Shown here one piece after another: positions 25,921 through 35,086 of a stretch of DNA of 64,000 nt (positions are counted from its first letter, which is position 1; every line of letters starts with the position of its first letter). A program made the translations under genes and the position numbers. Location: positions 1-64,000 of the forward strand of contig JAEEUS010000001.1 of assembly GCA_016290615.1 (NCBI GenBank), given 5' to 3'. The DNA comes from Lachnospiraceae bacterium. Lineage in GTDB: Bacteria; Bacillota; Clostridia; Lachnospirales; Lachnospiraceae. Below the pieces are notes generated by a model. The model saw only the letters and a list, made by a program, of their open reading frames with translations, searched no databases and was not told where the DNA came from.

Positions 25921-26883
25921 TCAGTTCAGATCGTTAATGAGTTGACTTATATCAGATGCTATCCTTTCGGATTCAAAATGATGAACATAGTGTCCGCAGT
26001 CAAGCTGTATCATCTTTCCGTTAGCTGACGCATCTATGATCTTTTGACAGGATGATTTATAGATCTCATCCTCATTACTGCTTGTATCAAGATACTGCAG
26101 TGTTGGTACGTCTGGCAAAGGGTAAGCGCTTATCTCTTCGCACGCCTTACAAATGCCGTCATTTTCGCGCATAACAGTATCATTTCCCTGATTTTTGCAG
26201 ACCAGTGCGATGTACTGCTTAATCTCTTCATCAGACATGTCATCATAATCGCTGATACACATCAAGAACCGGTTAAGGCCCACAAATCTGACAACCTTGT
26301 TAATGTTATTGATCGTTTTGTTTGAACTGCTCTCCTGCTTGTCAGCATATCCCGGGTAATTGCCAAGTGTCATATCAAGACCTACTATTGCTTCAACTTC
26401 ATCGGGGTATTTCTGCGCCCAGAGAGTGGCTTCCAGTCCCGACAGTGAATGTGCGCACAGCACATACGGCGGTTTGATACCGGCTTTCAAAAGAGCTTCT
26501 CTGTCCTGACGAAGTATCGTATCAAAATCACGCTCTCCATCAATCTCATCACTGAAGCCATAACCGAATTTTTCAATAACTACGCATTTATGATCATCAC
26601 TCAGTTTTGTATACAGAGGTTTGAAATCATAGATCGGTGATTCCGTTCCCCACCCGCTCATCAGCACAATGGTATGATCTCCATCTCCCGAAACAAAGAT
26701 GTTCATGTTGTGACCGTCAACCTCAACAAACTGACCTGTGGGTTTAGCAAGAAGTTCTTTTTCCTGACTGCATCTGATCCTATTATATACAGTCATTACT
26801 AAAATGATAATGGCTAAGGCAATAAACAAGCCAAGTAGCATCTTTCCCATAAACCTGAATATCTTTTTTACTATGGTCTTCAT
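25921..26883 (-). CDS. Membrane-anchored alpha/beta hydrolase
   Basis: 320 residues. An N-terminal signal-anchor helix (about 12-33) places the hydrolase domain outside the membrane. Nucleophile elbow: VLCAHSLSGLEATLWA with Ser146 (Ala-His-Ser-Leu-Ser in place of Gly-x-Ser-x-Gly at its first position). Catalytic His in QLDCGHYVHHFE near the C-terminus. Oxyanion region: VLMSGWGTESP. Similar proteins are annotated as alpha/beta-fold hydrolases. Substrate unknown; an ester or lipid is likely. Confidence 0.8.
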   Translation of the reverse strand: MKTIVKKIFRFMGKMLLGLFIALAIIILVMTVYNRIRCSQEKELLAKPTGQFVEVDGHNMNIFVSGDGDHTIVLMSGWGTESPIYDFKPLYTKLSDDHKCVVIEKFGYGFSDEIDGERDFDTILRQDREALLKAGIKPPYVLCAHSLSGLEATLWAQKYPDEVEAIVGLDMTLGNYPGYADKQESSSNKTINNINKVVRFVGLNRFLMCISDYDDMSDEEIKQYIALVCKNQGNDTVMRENDGICKACEEISAYPLPDVPTLQYLDTSSNEDEIYKSSCQKIIDASANGKMIQLDCGHYVHHFESERIASDISQLINDLN

Positions 26884-26903
26884 ATCTACTGCTTATCCTC
26901 AGA

Positions 26904-27104
26904 TTATTTTATCTTATATCTGTCCATATTTATGTTGTATCTTTTAGCCATTAACAAAAGCTGTTCAGGTGTAGCATTGTATGCATTGTTAGTGGTCGCC
27001 ACATCCGAAAAGAGACCGGTAACAAACCCTGTCAGCAGATTTCTTGATATAAGTCTCTTTCTCAGTTTTTCAAAATCATAATTCATGTCATCTTCCCTTA
27101 TCAT
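26904..27104 (-). CDS. Small hypothetical protein
   Basis: 66 residues with a strong ribosome site (AAAAGGAGG, 5 nt before ATG at 27104), good support for a real gene. Basic N-terminal half (DFEKLRKRLISRNLL), a Gly/Phe segment (TGFVTGLFSD) and a C-terminal part (ATPEQLLLMAKRYNINMDRYKI). No membrane helix or signal peptide. I do not recognise it. It is 20 bp upstream of the anchored hydrolase and probably co-transcribed with it. Confidence 0.65.
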   Translation of the reverse strand: MIREDDMNYDFEKLRKRLISRNLLTGFVTGLFSDVATTNNAYNATPEQLLLMAKRYNINMDRYKIK

Positions 27105-27264
27105 CTTAACCTCCTTTTATCCCTAAAAACAACTTAAGCATCTGTTGTTAAGGCGAATATACATTATGCTTTTTTACTTATCAACATTTTGAAAGTAAGA
27201 TGCAGTCAAATACATATAAGACGTAAATAATACATCTCTAAGATGCAAATGTTCGCTTACGCAA

Positions 27265-27294
27265 AAATACCGTCGTTTATATGCGACGGTATTT
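27265..27294 (-). terminator. Terminator of the uxa-rha operon
   Basis: Perfect 11-bp stem AAATACCGTCG/CGACGGTATTT with an 8-nt loop. On the minus strand it is followed by TTTTTGC. It lies 74 bp after the rhaD stop. The rest of 27105-27368 shows nothing else I can support. Confidence 0.85.
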
Positions 27295-27368
27295 AGAAGC
27301 GAGAAAGATCAAGTATATGATAATGACTGACTGTGTATAGTATCATCGGCTGATTCATAGATAAGAGA

Positions 27369-28187
27369 TCATTCCAAAAACCTTTCCGGAAGGGTAACCA
27401 TAAAATCCGCAGCCAGCCTTCTCAGATCATCCGAAGTTATGGTCTGTAGTTTATCCGGTCTTATCGAAAGTGTTTTTACAAGTATTTCAGCTGCTTTCTC
27501 AACAGTATGCATCAGACCGAATGTTAGATCAAAATCCTCTCCAGTAGCAAACATACCGTGATGAGCCCATATGGCTGCATCATACCGCTCCATCATCTTT
27601 GCTGTCGCTATGGCTATATCTCTTCCGCCGGGGACCATCCATTTTATCACGCCTATCCCGTCAGGAAAAACGACAGGACATTCCGTAGCCATCTCCCAAA
27701 GCTGTCTGGTAAACACTTCATCCTTTAAAGGCAATACAAATGTCAACGCGATCACATTAGTCGTATGTGCATGATATACTACTCTGTATCGGCCATCAGT
27801 AAGCTTCTTTTTCACCTGATGATTCATTAGATGAGACGGTAGTTCTGAAGTCGGTCGTCCTCCGTTTACAAGTCCCCAGACTATTCTGTAGCTGTCTCCT
27901 GTTTCGTTTATCTGTATTATGCATAACGAATCGGTCGGGTTGATCCTGACATTTCTGAAAAACTTTCCCGAGCCCGTAACCATGAAATACTCACCTGCCA
28001 GATCGGGAACGTATACTCCTATCTCCTGTAATTTTCCATCTGCAAGTTCATCAGTGACACTTTCAATCTCTTCCTTCTTTATTCTGTACGAAAGATTGCC
28101 TCCGTTTCTTTCATGCCAACCCATGTTCCATCCGTCATCAGCCATTCTGACAAACCCTTTGAAAAAATCTGTATCTTCTACTCTCAT
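27369..28187 (-). CDS. rhaD: Rhamnulose-1-phosphate aldolase
   Basis: 272 residues, the usual RhaD length. Class II aldolase fold: GWNMGWHERNGGNLSYRI, the MVTGSGKFFRNV phosphate-binding loop, metal ligands VVYHAHTTNVIAL and WAHHGMFATG. It splits L-rhamnulose 1-phosphate into DHAP and L-lactaldehyde. Last gene of the operon, 13 bp after rhaA. No lactaldehyde reductase or propanediol-utilisation gene is in the window. Confidence 0.96.
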   Translation of the reverse strand: MRVEDTDFFKGFVRMADDGWNMGWHERNGGNLSYRIKKEEIESVTDELADGKLQEIGVYVPDLAGEYFMVTGSGKFFRNVRINPTDSLCIIQINETGDSYRIVWGLVNGGRPTSELPSHLMNHQVKKKLTDGRYRVVYHAHTTNVIALTFVLPLKDEVFTRQLWEMATECPVVFPDGIGVIKWMVPGGRDIAIATAKMMERYDAAIWAHHGMFATGEDFDLTFGLMHTVEKAAEILVKTLSIRPDKLQTITSDDLRRLAADFMVTLPERFLE

Positions 28188-28200
28188 TTATTACCACTTC

Positions 28201-29457
28201 CTATTTCGATCTTTTTGACAGCACTCTGTCTTCATACTCATGTATACGATCATAAAACTGATCATCGTCAGCCACATTGCAAATATTGCAATACCTATCC
28301 CAAATATCTCCAAACGGATAAGTTTTTAATTTTTCCTGCAGGATCATCAGTTCAGTCATCCTGCCGTTATCCTGCAGCTGCTTTTCAACTTCATGCGGAA
28401 TAAGCATTGCCGCAAGCAGAGCCTTGCTGAAACTTCTATATCCTATTGCCCATGCAGCAATCCTGTTAATGCTTGCGTCGAAGTAATCCAGTGCCATATG
28501 AACACGCTTTAACCCGTCACACCTTATTATCTCCTTGGCCAGCTCTTTTGTTTCATCATCAAAAAGAACTACATGATCAGAATCCCAGCGTACCGGTCTT
28601 GTTATATGCAATGCAATCTCATCATAGAAGCATAACAGCGAAGATATCTTATCCGAGACAACTTCTGTAGGGTGATAATGTCCATTATCCATGAGCGGTA
28701 TGACACCTTCATGAGAAGCCGCAAAACTAAGTGTGAATTCTGCGCTTCCAGCTGTATAAGATTCATATCCGATACCAAAGACCTTTGATTCCACACATAC
28801 TTTTACAAGTTTTTTATCATAGGGATATGTCAATATCTGTTCCAGTGAATCCTTATATCTTAAACGTGGACCGAGCCTGTCTCCGGGGATATCCTTATAA
28901 CCGTCAGGTATCCATATATTCATTACGCATTCTTTTGCAGTTTCTTTTGCAAAATACTCTGCTATCCTAAGACACGCCTTTCCATGCTCTATCCAGAAAC
29001 GTCTCACATCTTCATCAGGACTGGTAAGAGTCAGCCCGTCCTTTACCTTATCATGCGAAAAAAATGTAGGATTAAAATCTATTCCCAGAGAACGTTCTTT
29101 GGCAAACGATACCCATCTTGAAAAATGCTTTGGCAACAGCTTATCTCTGTCTGCAGTTTCTCCGTTTTCAAATATTGCGTAGCTTGCGTGAAGATTGATC
29201 TTTTTTGCTCCCGGCATAAGACTCATTGCCATATCAAAATCACTCATCAGTTCCTCATAAGTAGTTGCCCTTCCGGGATAATTGCCCGTAGTCTGTATAC
29301 CGCCGCTTAAAGGACCGTCATGATCAAATCCCGTCACATCATCTCCCTGCCAGCAATGAAGCGATATTGAGACTTTCTTTAAATCTTCTATCACCTTGTC
29401 GGTATCGATTCCCAGTTTTTCATATCTTCTTTTTGCTTCTTCATATCCTGTACTCAT
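28201..29457 (-). CDS. rhaA: L-rhamnose isomerase
   Basis: 418 residues, like E. coli RhaA (419). Opening SISLHCWQGDDVTGFDHDGPLSGGIQTTG and the metal-binding VIPLMDNGHYHPTEVV are diagnostic. A TIM-barrel Mn-dependent enzyme that converts L-rhamnose to L-rhamnulose in the cytoplasm. Between rhaB (8 bp gap) and rhaD (13 bp gap). Confidence 0.97.
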   Translation of the reverse strand: MSTGYEEAKRRYEKLGIDTDKVIEDLKKVSISLHCWQGDDVTGFDHDGPLSGGIQTTGNYPGRATTYEELMSDFDMAMSLMPGAKKINLHASYAIFENGETADRDKLLPKHFSRWVSFAKERSLGIDFNPTFFSHDKVKDGLTLTSPDEDVRRFWIEHGKACLRIAEYFAKETAKECVMNIWIPDGYKDIPGDRLGPRLRYKDSLEQILTYPYDKKLVKVCVESKVFGIGYESYTAGSAEFTLSFAASHEGVIPLMDNGHYHPTEVVSDKISSLLCFYDEIALHITRPVRWDSDHVVLFDDETKELAKEIIRCDGLKRVHMALDYFDASINRIAAWAIGYRSFSKALLAAMLIPHEVEKQLQDNGRMTELMILQEKLKTYPFGDIWDRYCNICNVADDDQFYDRIHEYEDRVLSKRSK

Positions 29458-29465
29458 ACAACCCC

Positions 29466-30866
29466 TCAGCTTTCTTCTATCTTTATATTTCTCCTTGCCT
29501 GTGTGATGTTTTCACAGACGCCGTCCGCTACTATCTGCACAAACAGATTACCTACCGCTGTAGCTTCAGCCGGTCCGACACAGACTCTTTTATTTGTAGC
29601 CTTTTGTATCAAATGGTTTAGGTATGATGCTTTTGATCCTCCTCCAACTATATGAATCGTCTCATACTCTGTTTTTGTGATCTCTTCCAGCTTATCTATG
29701 CTTTTCTTGTAACAAGCCGCCAGACTTCTGTATATGAGCAGGGCATATCCAGCGATATCCTTCGGGGGATCGATTCTGCTTTCCAAACAGACCTCATCTA
29801 TAGCCTCTATCATTCTTATCGGTGCAAAGAATCTGCTGTCATTTACATCTATCACTCCGTCAAATGTATCATCAGAACAGCTTTTGGATCTCTCTTCAGC
29901 AAGCCTTGATATCTCATCATAGCTGTATCTTTCGAAATAATCATGTCGCAGAGACTGTATCATCCACATTCCCATAATATTTTTAAGAAATCTGTATCTT
30001 TGCTCCACTCCTCCCTCGTTTGTAAAGTTTTCGTTTTGCGCTTCCTTGGAGCAATCACAGTTTTTTCTTTCCGTTCCAAGAAGTGACCATGTCCCGGAGC
30101 TTATAAAGACTGTTTCACCTTTTGCAGGTACGGCAGCTACAGCGGAAGCCGTGTCGTGGGATGCGATCTTTATCACTCTCGTGTCATATCCTACGATACC
30201 AGCTATATCTTTTTTCAGTCCTCCTGCCAATGTCCCGGGATTTACGATCTTGCTTAGAAGTTCCTGCCTGATGCCGAGTGCATCAATGATCTTTTTGTCC
30301 CAGTCACAGCCTTGAGCGTTTACCAGGCCTGTAGTTGTAGCATTTGTATATTCAGAAGATATATTCCCCGTCAGCATGAAAACAAAATAATCCGGCAACA
30401 GCAGCATATGTTTTGCCCTGTCGTATATCTCAGGTCTTATCTTCATATCACTAAAAAGCTGATATACAGTATTGAATTTCTGCTTTTGTATTCCTGTATG
30501 TAAATATAAGGTGTCCGCAGATATTATACTTTCAAGCTCCTTATCAGTTGAATCGGTTCTGTGATCCCTGTATGCATAAACTCTGTCTAAAAGCTTTCCT
30601 TCTGCATCTAAAAGCGCATAATCAACACCCCATGTGTCTATACCAAGACTGTGAGGGATCTTTCCGATCCGTCTGCATTCTTTCATGCCCTCAAGTATTT
30701 CTCCAAAAAGCCTGTCAGTACTCCATGTAAGCGAACCGTTTTCTTCATCCATATGATTCTCAAATCTGTATACTTCCTCCAGAATGAGTCTGTTGCCTTT
30801 AATATGTCCAAGAATATGCCGGCCGCCAGAAGCACCGATATCTATTGCAAGATAGTATCTTATCAC
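29466..30866 (-). CDS. rhaB: L-rhamnulokinase
   Basis: 466 residues of the FGGY kinase family. N-terminal YYLAIDIGASGGRHILG, the catalytic-base region HSLGIDTWGVDYALLD, and HIVGGGSKASYLNHLIQKAT near the C-terminus. Phosphorylates L-rhamnulose at C1. Its ATG overlaps the uxaA stop (ATGA), coupling rhamnose to galacturonate catabolism in translation. Confidence 0.95.
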   Translation of the reverse strand: MIRYYLAIDIGASGGRHILGHIKGNRLILEEVYRFENHMDEENGSLTWSTDRLFGEILEGMKECRRIGKIPHSLGIDTWGVDYALLDAEGKLLDRVYAYRDHRTDSTDKELESIISADTLYLHTGIQKQKFNTVYQLFSDMKIRPEIYDRAKHMLLLPDYFVFMLTGNISSEYTNATTTGLVNAQGCDWDKKIIDALGIRQELLSKIVNPGTLAGGLKKDIAGIVGYDTRVIKIASHDTASAVAAVPAKGETVFISSGTWSLLGTERKNCDCSKEAQNENFTNEGGVEQRYRFLKNIMGMWMIQSLRHDYFERYSYDEISRLAEERSKSCSDDTFDGVIDVNDSRFFAPIRMIEAIDEVCLESRIDPPKDIAGYALLIYRSLAACYKKSIDKLEEITKTEYETIHIVGGGSKASYLNHLIQKATNKRVCVGPAEATAVGNLFVQIVADGVCENITQARRNIKIEES

Positions 30867-32359
30867 AGCGTTACTCCTCTCTTGAATACAGCCATATCAT
30901 GATAACCGGACCTTTCTGCACATACCTTTTCTCCGTTAGCACAATCTATGATCTTTTCAAACAGTTCATCAGTCAATTCTTTGATACTTTTGCCGTTTAC
31001 CAGTGTTCCTGCATTGAAATCGATCCAGTTGCTTTTACGGTTAGCAAGCTCATTGTTCGAAGATATCTTCATAGTAGGAACAGGAGCAGCAAATGGAGTT
31101 CCTCTTCCTGTTGTAAACAATATGATCTGTGCGTGTGCAGCAGCGAGTGCTGTGCATGCCACCGGATCATTGCCGGGAGCATACAAGAGATTCAATCCAT
31201 GCTCTTTTATACGCTCGCCGTAATCGAGTATGCCTACAACCTGTGATGTTCCCGATTTTTGAGTGCAGCCCAGTGATTTATCCTCAAGAGTCGTGATCCC
31301 TCCCTTCTTATTCCCGGGAGAGGGATTCTCATATATGTTCTGACCATTATCCTTAAAATATCTTTTAAAGCTGTTGATCATATCAACAAATTTTCTAAAG
31401 AGCGTCTCATCATGGCATCTGTTCATAAGAAGCTTCTCAGCCCCAAACATCTCGGGAACTTCTGTCAGTATGCAGCATGCGCCAAGATTTATTAGACGAT
31501 CACTGACATGTCCCAAGAGCGGATTTGCGGTTATTCCCGATAATCCGTCCGAACCTCCGCACTTTAATCCCACTGTCAGCCTGTCTGCAGGCACCTCTTC
31601 TCTGACATCTTCGGATGCATAGTCTATGAGCTCCTTTAACAGTTCCTCGCCCCGTTCTATTTCATCCGCCTCATCCTGGCATACCATGAACCGAACCCTG
31701 GACTCATCATAGTCCGTCATCTTTGCTTTTATTGCCTCTACAGGCGAATTCTCACATCCCAGTCCCACAATAAGAACGCCTGCTGTATTTGGATGTGTTG
31801 CCAGATCGGCCAATATCCTCTCCGTCGCTTCCTTGTCCTCTCCGGTCTGTGAACATCCGTAAGGATGAGTAAATGCGACCACGGAATCTATATTGGTCAT
31901 GAATCTTTCCTTATAAGCTTCTCCCAGCCTTGCAAGTCTTTTAACGATATCATTCACACAGGCAGTAGTAGGTATGATCCATACCTCGTTTCGTATTCCG
32001 ACTTCACCGTTTTCTCTGATAAAACCGTTAAATGTAACCTTTTTATCAGGCAGACCATCTGCAGAAATACATACCGGTTCATATGTATAGTCTGTTATAT
32101 AATCCAGACCTGTCTTAACGTTATGAGTATGTACCCATTCTCCCATGAAAATATCACAAACAGCCGTACCTATACTGTTACCGTATTTAATTATATCCTC
32201 ACCGGCTCTGATATCTTTGAGAGCAAATTTATGGCCTTTTGAAATATCTGTTTTAAGCTGTATATCTCCTGTATCCGCTATTGTGATCTTTTCTCCTGCC
32301 CTTAAATCAGTAAGAGCCACGGCCACATTATCATCAGGGTTTATCCTAAATACATCCAT
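30863..32359 (-). CDS. uxaA: Altronate dehydratase
   Basis: 498 residues, the full UxaA length with SAF domain (about 1-90) and large C-terminal domain in one chain. Conserved stretches: VVAFTHPYGCSQTG, LIVGLGCENSPVEAI, GLKCGGSDGLSGITANP, and PVACTALAAAHAQIILFTTGRGTP. Fe-dependent; converts D-altronate to 2-keto-3-deoxygluconate, the third step of galacturonate breakdown. It lies 9 bp after uxaB and overlaps rhaB. Confidence 0.96.
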   Translation of the reverse strand: MDVFRINPDDNVAVALTDLRAGEKITIADTGDIQLKTDISKGHKFALKDIRAGEDIIKYGNSIGTAVCDIFMGEWVHTHNVKTGLDYITDYTYEPVCISADGLPDKKVTFNGFIRENGEVGIRNEVWIIPTTACVNDIVKRLARLGEAYKERFMTNIDSVVAFTHPYGCSQTGEDKEATERILADLATHPNTAGVLIVGLGCENSPVEAIKAKMTDYDESRVRFMVCQDEADEIERGEELLKELIDYASEDVREEVPADRLTVGLKCGGSDGLSGITANPLLGHVSDRLINLGACCILTEVPEMFGAEKLLMNRCHDETLFRKFVDMINSFKRYFKDNGQNIYENPSPGNKKGGITTLEDKSLGCTQKSGTSQVVGILDYGERIKEHGLNLLYAPGNDPVACTALAAAHAQIILFTTGRGTPFAAPVPTMKISSNNELANRKSNWIDFNAGTLVNGKSIKELTDELFEKIIDCANGEKVCAERSGYHDMAVFKRGVTL

Positions 32360-32368
32360 AGCTTTCCT

Positions 32369-33832
32369 CTATCTGTTTCTTACTGCTGACTCCAGTGCAT
32401 GCTTCGGATCAGAAATAATATCCGAAAGTGCATTTATCACTCTGTCTTTAAGTCCATCTATCTCATTTAGCCTCATTCCCCACATACTGTCCTCGGAAAG
32501 GATAATCTCTACGTATCTTTCTGCATCATATACGGCAGCTTTGGCAAAGATATCAAGAACTTCTTTATCATCTCTTATTTCATATGAGCATTTTTTCCCG
32601 TTCCGATCTCTTTTACCGATAAAAATCTCGTCTTTGTCATATTCACCTTTGTAGTAGGCAAGCAGTGCTGCCAATGAGAAAGCAAAAAGTTTAGTTTCCT
32701 TACCCATATTGATCAGATCAAGCATTGTCGGAAGGCATCTTGTCTTCCACTTTGATATACTGTTCAGTGCAATATCATGCAGTCTGTGATGTATATATGG
32801 ATTTTTGAATCTTTTAAGGACTGATCCCGCAAATTTATCTAGCTCTGATCTGTCCATTTCTATTGTGGGTATTATCTCATTTTCAAACAGAGCATTTATA
32901 TAATCCTCAACTTCCTTGTCCTGTACTGCTTCCAGGACCGTATCGTAGCCCATAAGATATGATATGAGAGCAAATGAAGTATGCGCACCGTTAAGTATCC
33001 TTACTTTTCTCATCTTGTACGGTCTTATATCATCAGTAAAAACAACCGGCAGACCAGCCTCCTTAAGTCTGAATTCTTTGCTTATATCTTTTTCAGGCTG
33101 TATGATCCATGAACCGAATGCTTCACCCGTAACAATAAGCTCATCCCTGTATCCCAGATCATTCCACAGTTCTTCAGCCTTGTCTGAAGGATAGCCTGAT
33201 ATTATCCTGTCCACTAAGGTTGAACAAAAAATACATGCTTCATCAAGCCAGGTTAAAAACTCTTTCTCCAGATTCCAATCTCTCGACAGCTTTTTTACTA
33301 TGTTCCTCAATACCTTGCCGTTATCATCTATAAGCTCAACCGGCAAAATGATGACTCCCCTTTCATTGTCTCCCAAAAAGGTTTTATATCTTCTGTACAA
33401 GAACTGTGTGAGTTTAGCCGGGAAAGATTTTGGTGGTCTGTTGTTTATCAGATCCGAATCATCATATACTATCCCAGCTTCTGTGGTATTGGATACAATA
33501 AATCTCAGGTTTTCATCATCGGCAAAGGCTACGTACCTGTCGTAGTCCTCGTAGCACGAAATCATACTGCTCACGCTGGTTATAAGCCTTGTTCTTTGTT
33601 CTGTACTTGCGCTTAGCATAACGGTATACAGGCAGTTTTGCCGGTTAAATGACTCTGTGGGCTTTCCCGGTCTTGGTTTGACTATAATGATCTCAGTGTC
33701 CATGACGCCCTTCTCATTGGCGATATCGATCATCTCGTCAACAAACCCTCTCAAAAAATTGCCCTCTCCAAATTGTAAAAGTCTCGTTTGCCTGTTTTTA
33801 GGCTGCGGGCATACATCAACTATATCTTTCAT
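32369..33832 (-). CDS. uxaB: Tagaturonate reductase
   Basis: 487 residues of the polyol/mannitol dehydrogenase family. N-terminal LLQFGEGNFLRGFVDEMIDIAN, catalytic-region RILNGAHTSFALISYLMGYDTV and the C-terminal HALESAVRNR match UxaB. NADH-dependent, reduces D-tagaturonate to D-altronate. First gene of the operon, directly behind a strong promoter and palindromic operator. UxuB-type fructuronate reductase is less likely, given the uxaA neighbour. Confidence 0.93.
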   Translation of the reverse strand: MKDIVDVCPQPKNRQTRLLQFGEGNFLRGFVDEMIDIANEKGVMDTEIIIVKPRPGKPTESFNRQNCLYTVMLSASTEQRTRLITSVSSMISCYEDYDRYVAFADDENLRFIVSNTTEAGIVYDDSDLINNRPPKSFPAKLTQFLYRRYKTFLGDNERGVIILPVELIDDNGKVLRNIVKKLSRDWNLEKEFLTWLDEACIFCSTLVDRIISGYPSDKAEELWNDLGYRDELIVTGEAFGSWIIQPEKDISKEFRLKEAGLPVVFTDDIRPYKMRKVRILNGAHTSFALISYLMGYDTVLEAVQDKEVEDYINALFENEIIPTIEMDRSELDKFAGSVLKRFKNPYIHHRLHDIALNSISKWKTRCLPTMLDLINMGKETKLFAFSLAALLAYYKGEYDKDEIFIGKRDRNGKKCSYEIRDDKEVLDIFAKAAVYDAERYVEIILSEDSMWGMRLNEIDGLKDRVINALSDIISDPKHALESAVRNR

Positions 33833-33854
33833 TTTTTGCCTTTCTTGTTGTCTT

Positions 33855-33872
33855 AATGTAAGCGCTTACATT
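33855..33872. promoter_or_regulatory. Operator palindrome of the uxa-rha operon
   Basis: Perfect 18-bp palindrome AATGTAAGCGCTTACATT, 4 bp downstream of the -10 box of uxaB, covering the likely start of transcription. The inner 14 bp recur at 42900-42913. It fits LacI-family sites and also the cre consensus of CcpA. The divergent lacI gene at 33998 is the obvious candidate binder. Confidence 0.88.
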
Positions 33873-33876
33873 TTGT

Positions 33877-33905
33877 ATTCTACACCTGTAAAGCCTATTA
33901 GTCAA
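33877..33905 (-). promoter_or_regulatory. Sigma-A promoter of uxaB-uxaA-rhaBAD
   Basis: Minus strand TTGACT (33900-33905), 17-bp spacer, TAGAAT (33877-33882), 44 bp before the uxaB start codon. Confidence 0.85.
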
Positions 33906-33926
33906 CGTTTCGTTTCCGGGTTGGTC

Positions 33927-33955
33927 TTGTATATTTATAAGTTTTGATGTAAAAT
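33927..33955 (+). promoter_or_regulatory. Putative promoter of lacI-uxaC
   Basis: TTGTAT (33927-33932), 17-bp spacer, TAAAAT (33950-33955), 42 bp before the lacI start. The 18-bp operator lies about 55 bp upstream of the -35 box. Confidence 0.55.
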
Positions 33956-33997
33956 TGTGTAAACTGTTACATTAAATCTTGAGGAGAGACCAAAGAC

Positions 33998-35035
33998 ATG
34001 AACATATACGATATTTCAAAGCTGGCCGGCGTTTCTACTGCCACAGTTTCCCGCGTCATCAATGGATTTGACAATGTAAAACCCTCAACCAGAGAAAAGG
34101 TTTTAAGCGTAATGGCCAAACAAGGCTATACTCCCAATGCTTTTGCCAGAGGACTTGGTCTCAATACCATGAATTCTGTCGGAATAATGTGTGCTGATTC
34201 CTCAGACATGTACTTAGCCAAAGCAGTCTACTACATAGAAGGAAGACTTAGAGAAGGCGGATATCACTGTATACTGACATGCACGGGCTATGAAAGAGAA
34301 AGCCAGCGTGAAGCCATGGATATGCTGCTTTCACAGCATGTTGACTGCATCATACTTGTCGGTTCGACATTTATTGATAAATCCGACAAAAACAATAAAT
34401 ATATATATGATGCAGCTTCAACCGTTCCGGTCATGCTGCTAAATGCATCGCTTGAACACAAGGGAATATACTGTGTACTGTGTGATGACTGTCATGCAAC
34501 GCAGACAGCCACTCTGCATCTGATCGACGACGGCAGAAGCGATATCCTGTATCTTTTCAATTCATATTCATACTCAGCAAAGAAAAAGGCTCTTGGCTAC
34601 AGAAGCGCATTTGAAATGCGAGGCATTACCTGTGACGAAAGGTATATACAGTTCTTTAACGGTTCTTCACAGGACATTGAGGGTGTATGCAATTTTGTTT
34701 CTGATCTGAAAGACAAAGGCCTGCACTTTGATGCCGTGCTCGCATCTGACGATTTCCTTGCAGTCGGTGCCATCAAATATGCCATACGCAATGGTATAAC
34801 CATTCCAAATGAACTTTCAGTCATAGGATATAATAACTCGATCTTAACCACCTGCTGCGAACCTGAATTATCATCTGTCGATAACCAACTGGAACTTCTT
34901 TGCAACAACCTTGTACGGATATGTATAGGCACTCTTTCAGGCGAATCCATGCCCAGAAAGACTATATTCGGCGGTGAACTGATACATCGAAAGACTACCG
35001 TTCACCCCGATGATTCAGATTCAGAAAATTCTTAA
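33998..35035 (+). CDS. LacI-family regulator of the galacturonate/rhamnose locus
   Basis: 345 residues. DNA-binding part MNIYDISKLAGVSTATVSRVINGFDNVKPSTREKV with hinge YTPNAFARGLGLN, then a sugar-binding-like effector domain (about 60-335). GAGGAGA precedes the ATG. It is divergent from the uxaB operon and 51 bp upstream of uxaC, so it is probably the local repressor answering to a uronate or oligogalacturonide (like UxaR/ExuR-type control in other bacteria), acting at TGTAAGCGCTTACA. Binding and effector are inferred. Confidence 0.9.
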   Translation: MNIYDISKLAGVSTATVSRVINGFDNVKPSTREKVLSVMAKQGYTPNAFARGLGLNTMNSVGIMCADSSDMYLAKAVYYIEGRLREGGYHCILTCTGYERESQREAMDMLLSQHVDCIILVGSTFIDKSDKNNKYIYDAASTVPVMLLNASLEHKGIYCVLCDDCHATQTATLHLIDDGRSDILYLFNSYSYSAKKKALGYRSAFEMRGITCDERYIQFFNGSSQDIEGVCNFVSDLKDKGLHFDAVLASDDFLAVGAIKYAIRNGITIPNELSVIGYNNSILTTCCEPELSSVDNQLELLCNNLVRICIGTLSGESMPRKTIFGGELIHRKTTVHPDDSDSENS

Positions 35036-35086
35036 GTAAAACCATTTTCAGAAAAATTCAGATCTATATAGGAGAGTAATTTAACT

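Noticed and set aside
26121-26134. Further copy of the TGTAAGCGCTTACA operator
   Set aside because: Only the inner part matches (GGTAAGCGCTTATC) and it lies inside the hydrolase coding region, far from any promoter.
25029-27104. Phage-defence system around the AAA ATPase
   Set aside because: No nuclease, TOPRIM, reverse transcriptase or toxin partner is adjacent; neighbours are a GNAT gene and a hydrolase in separate units.
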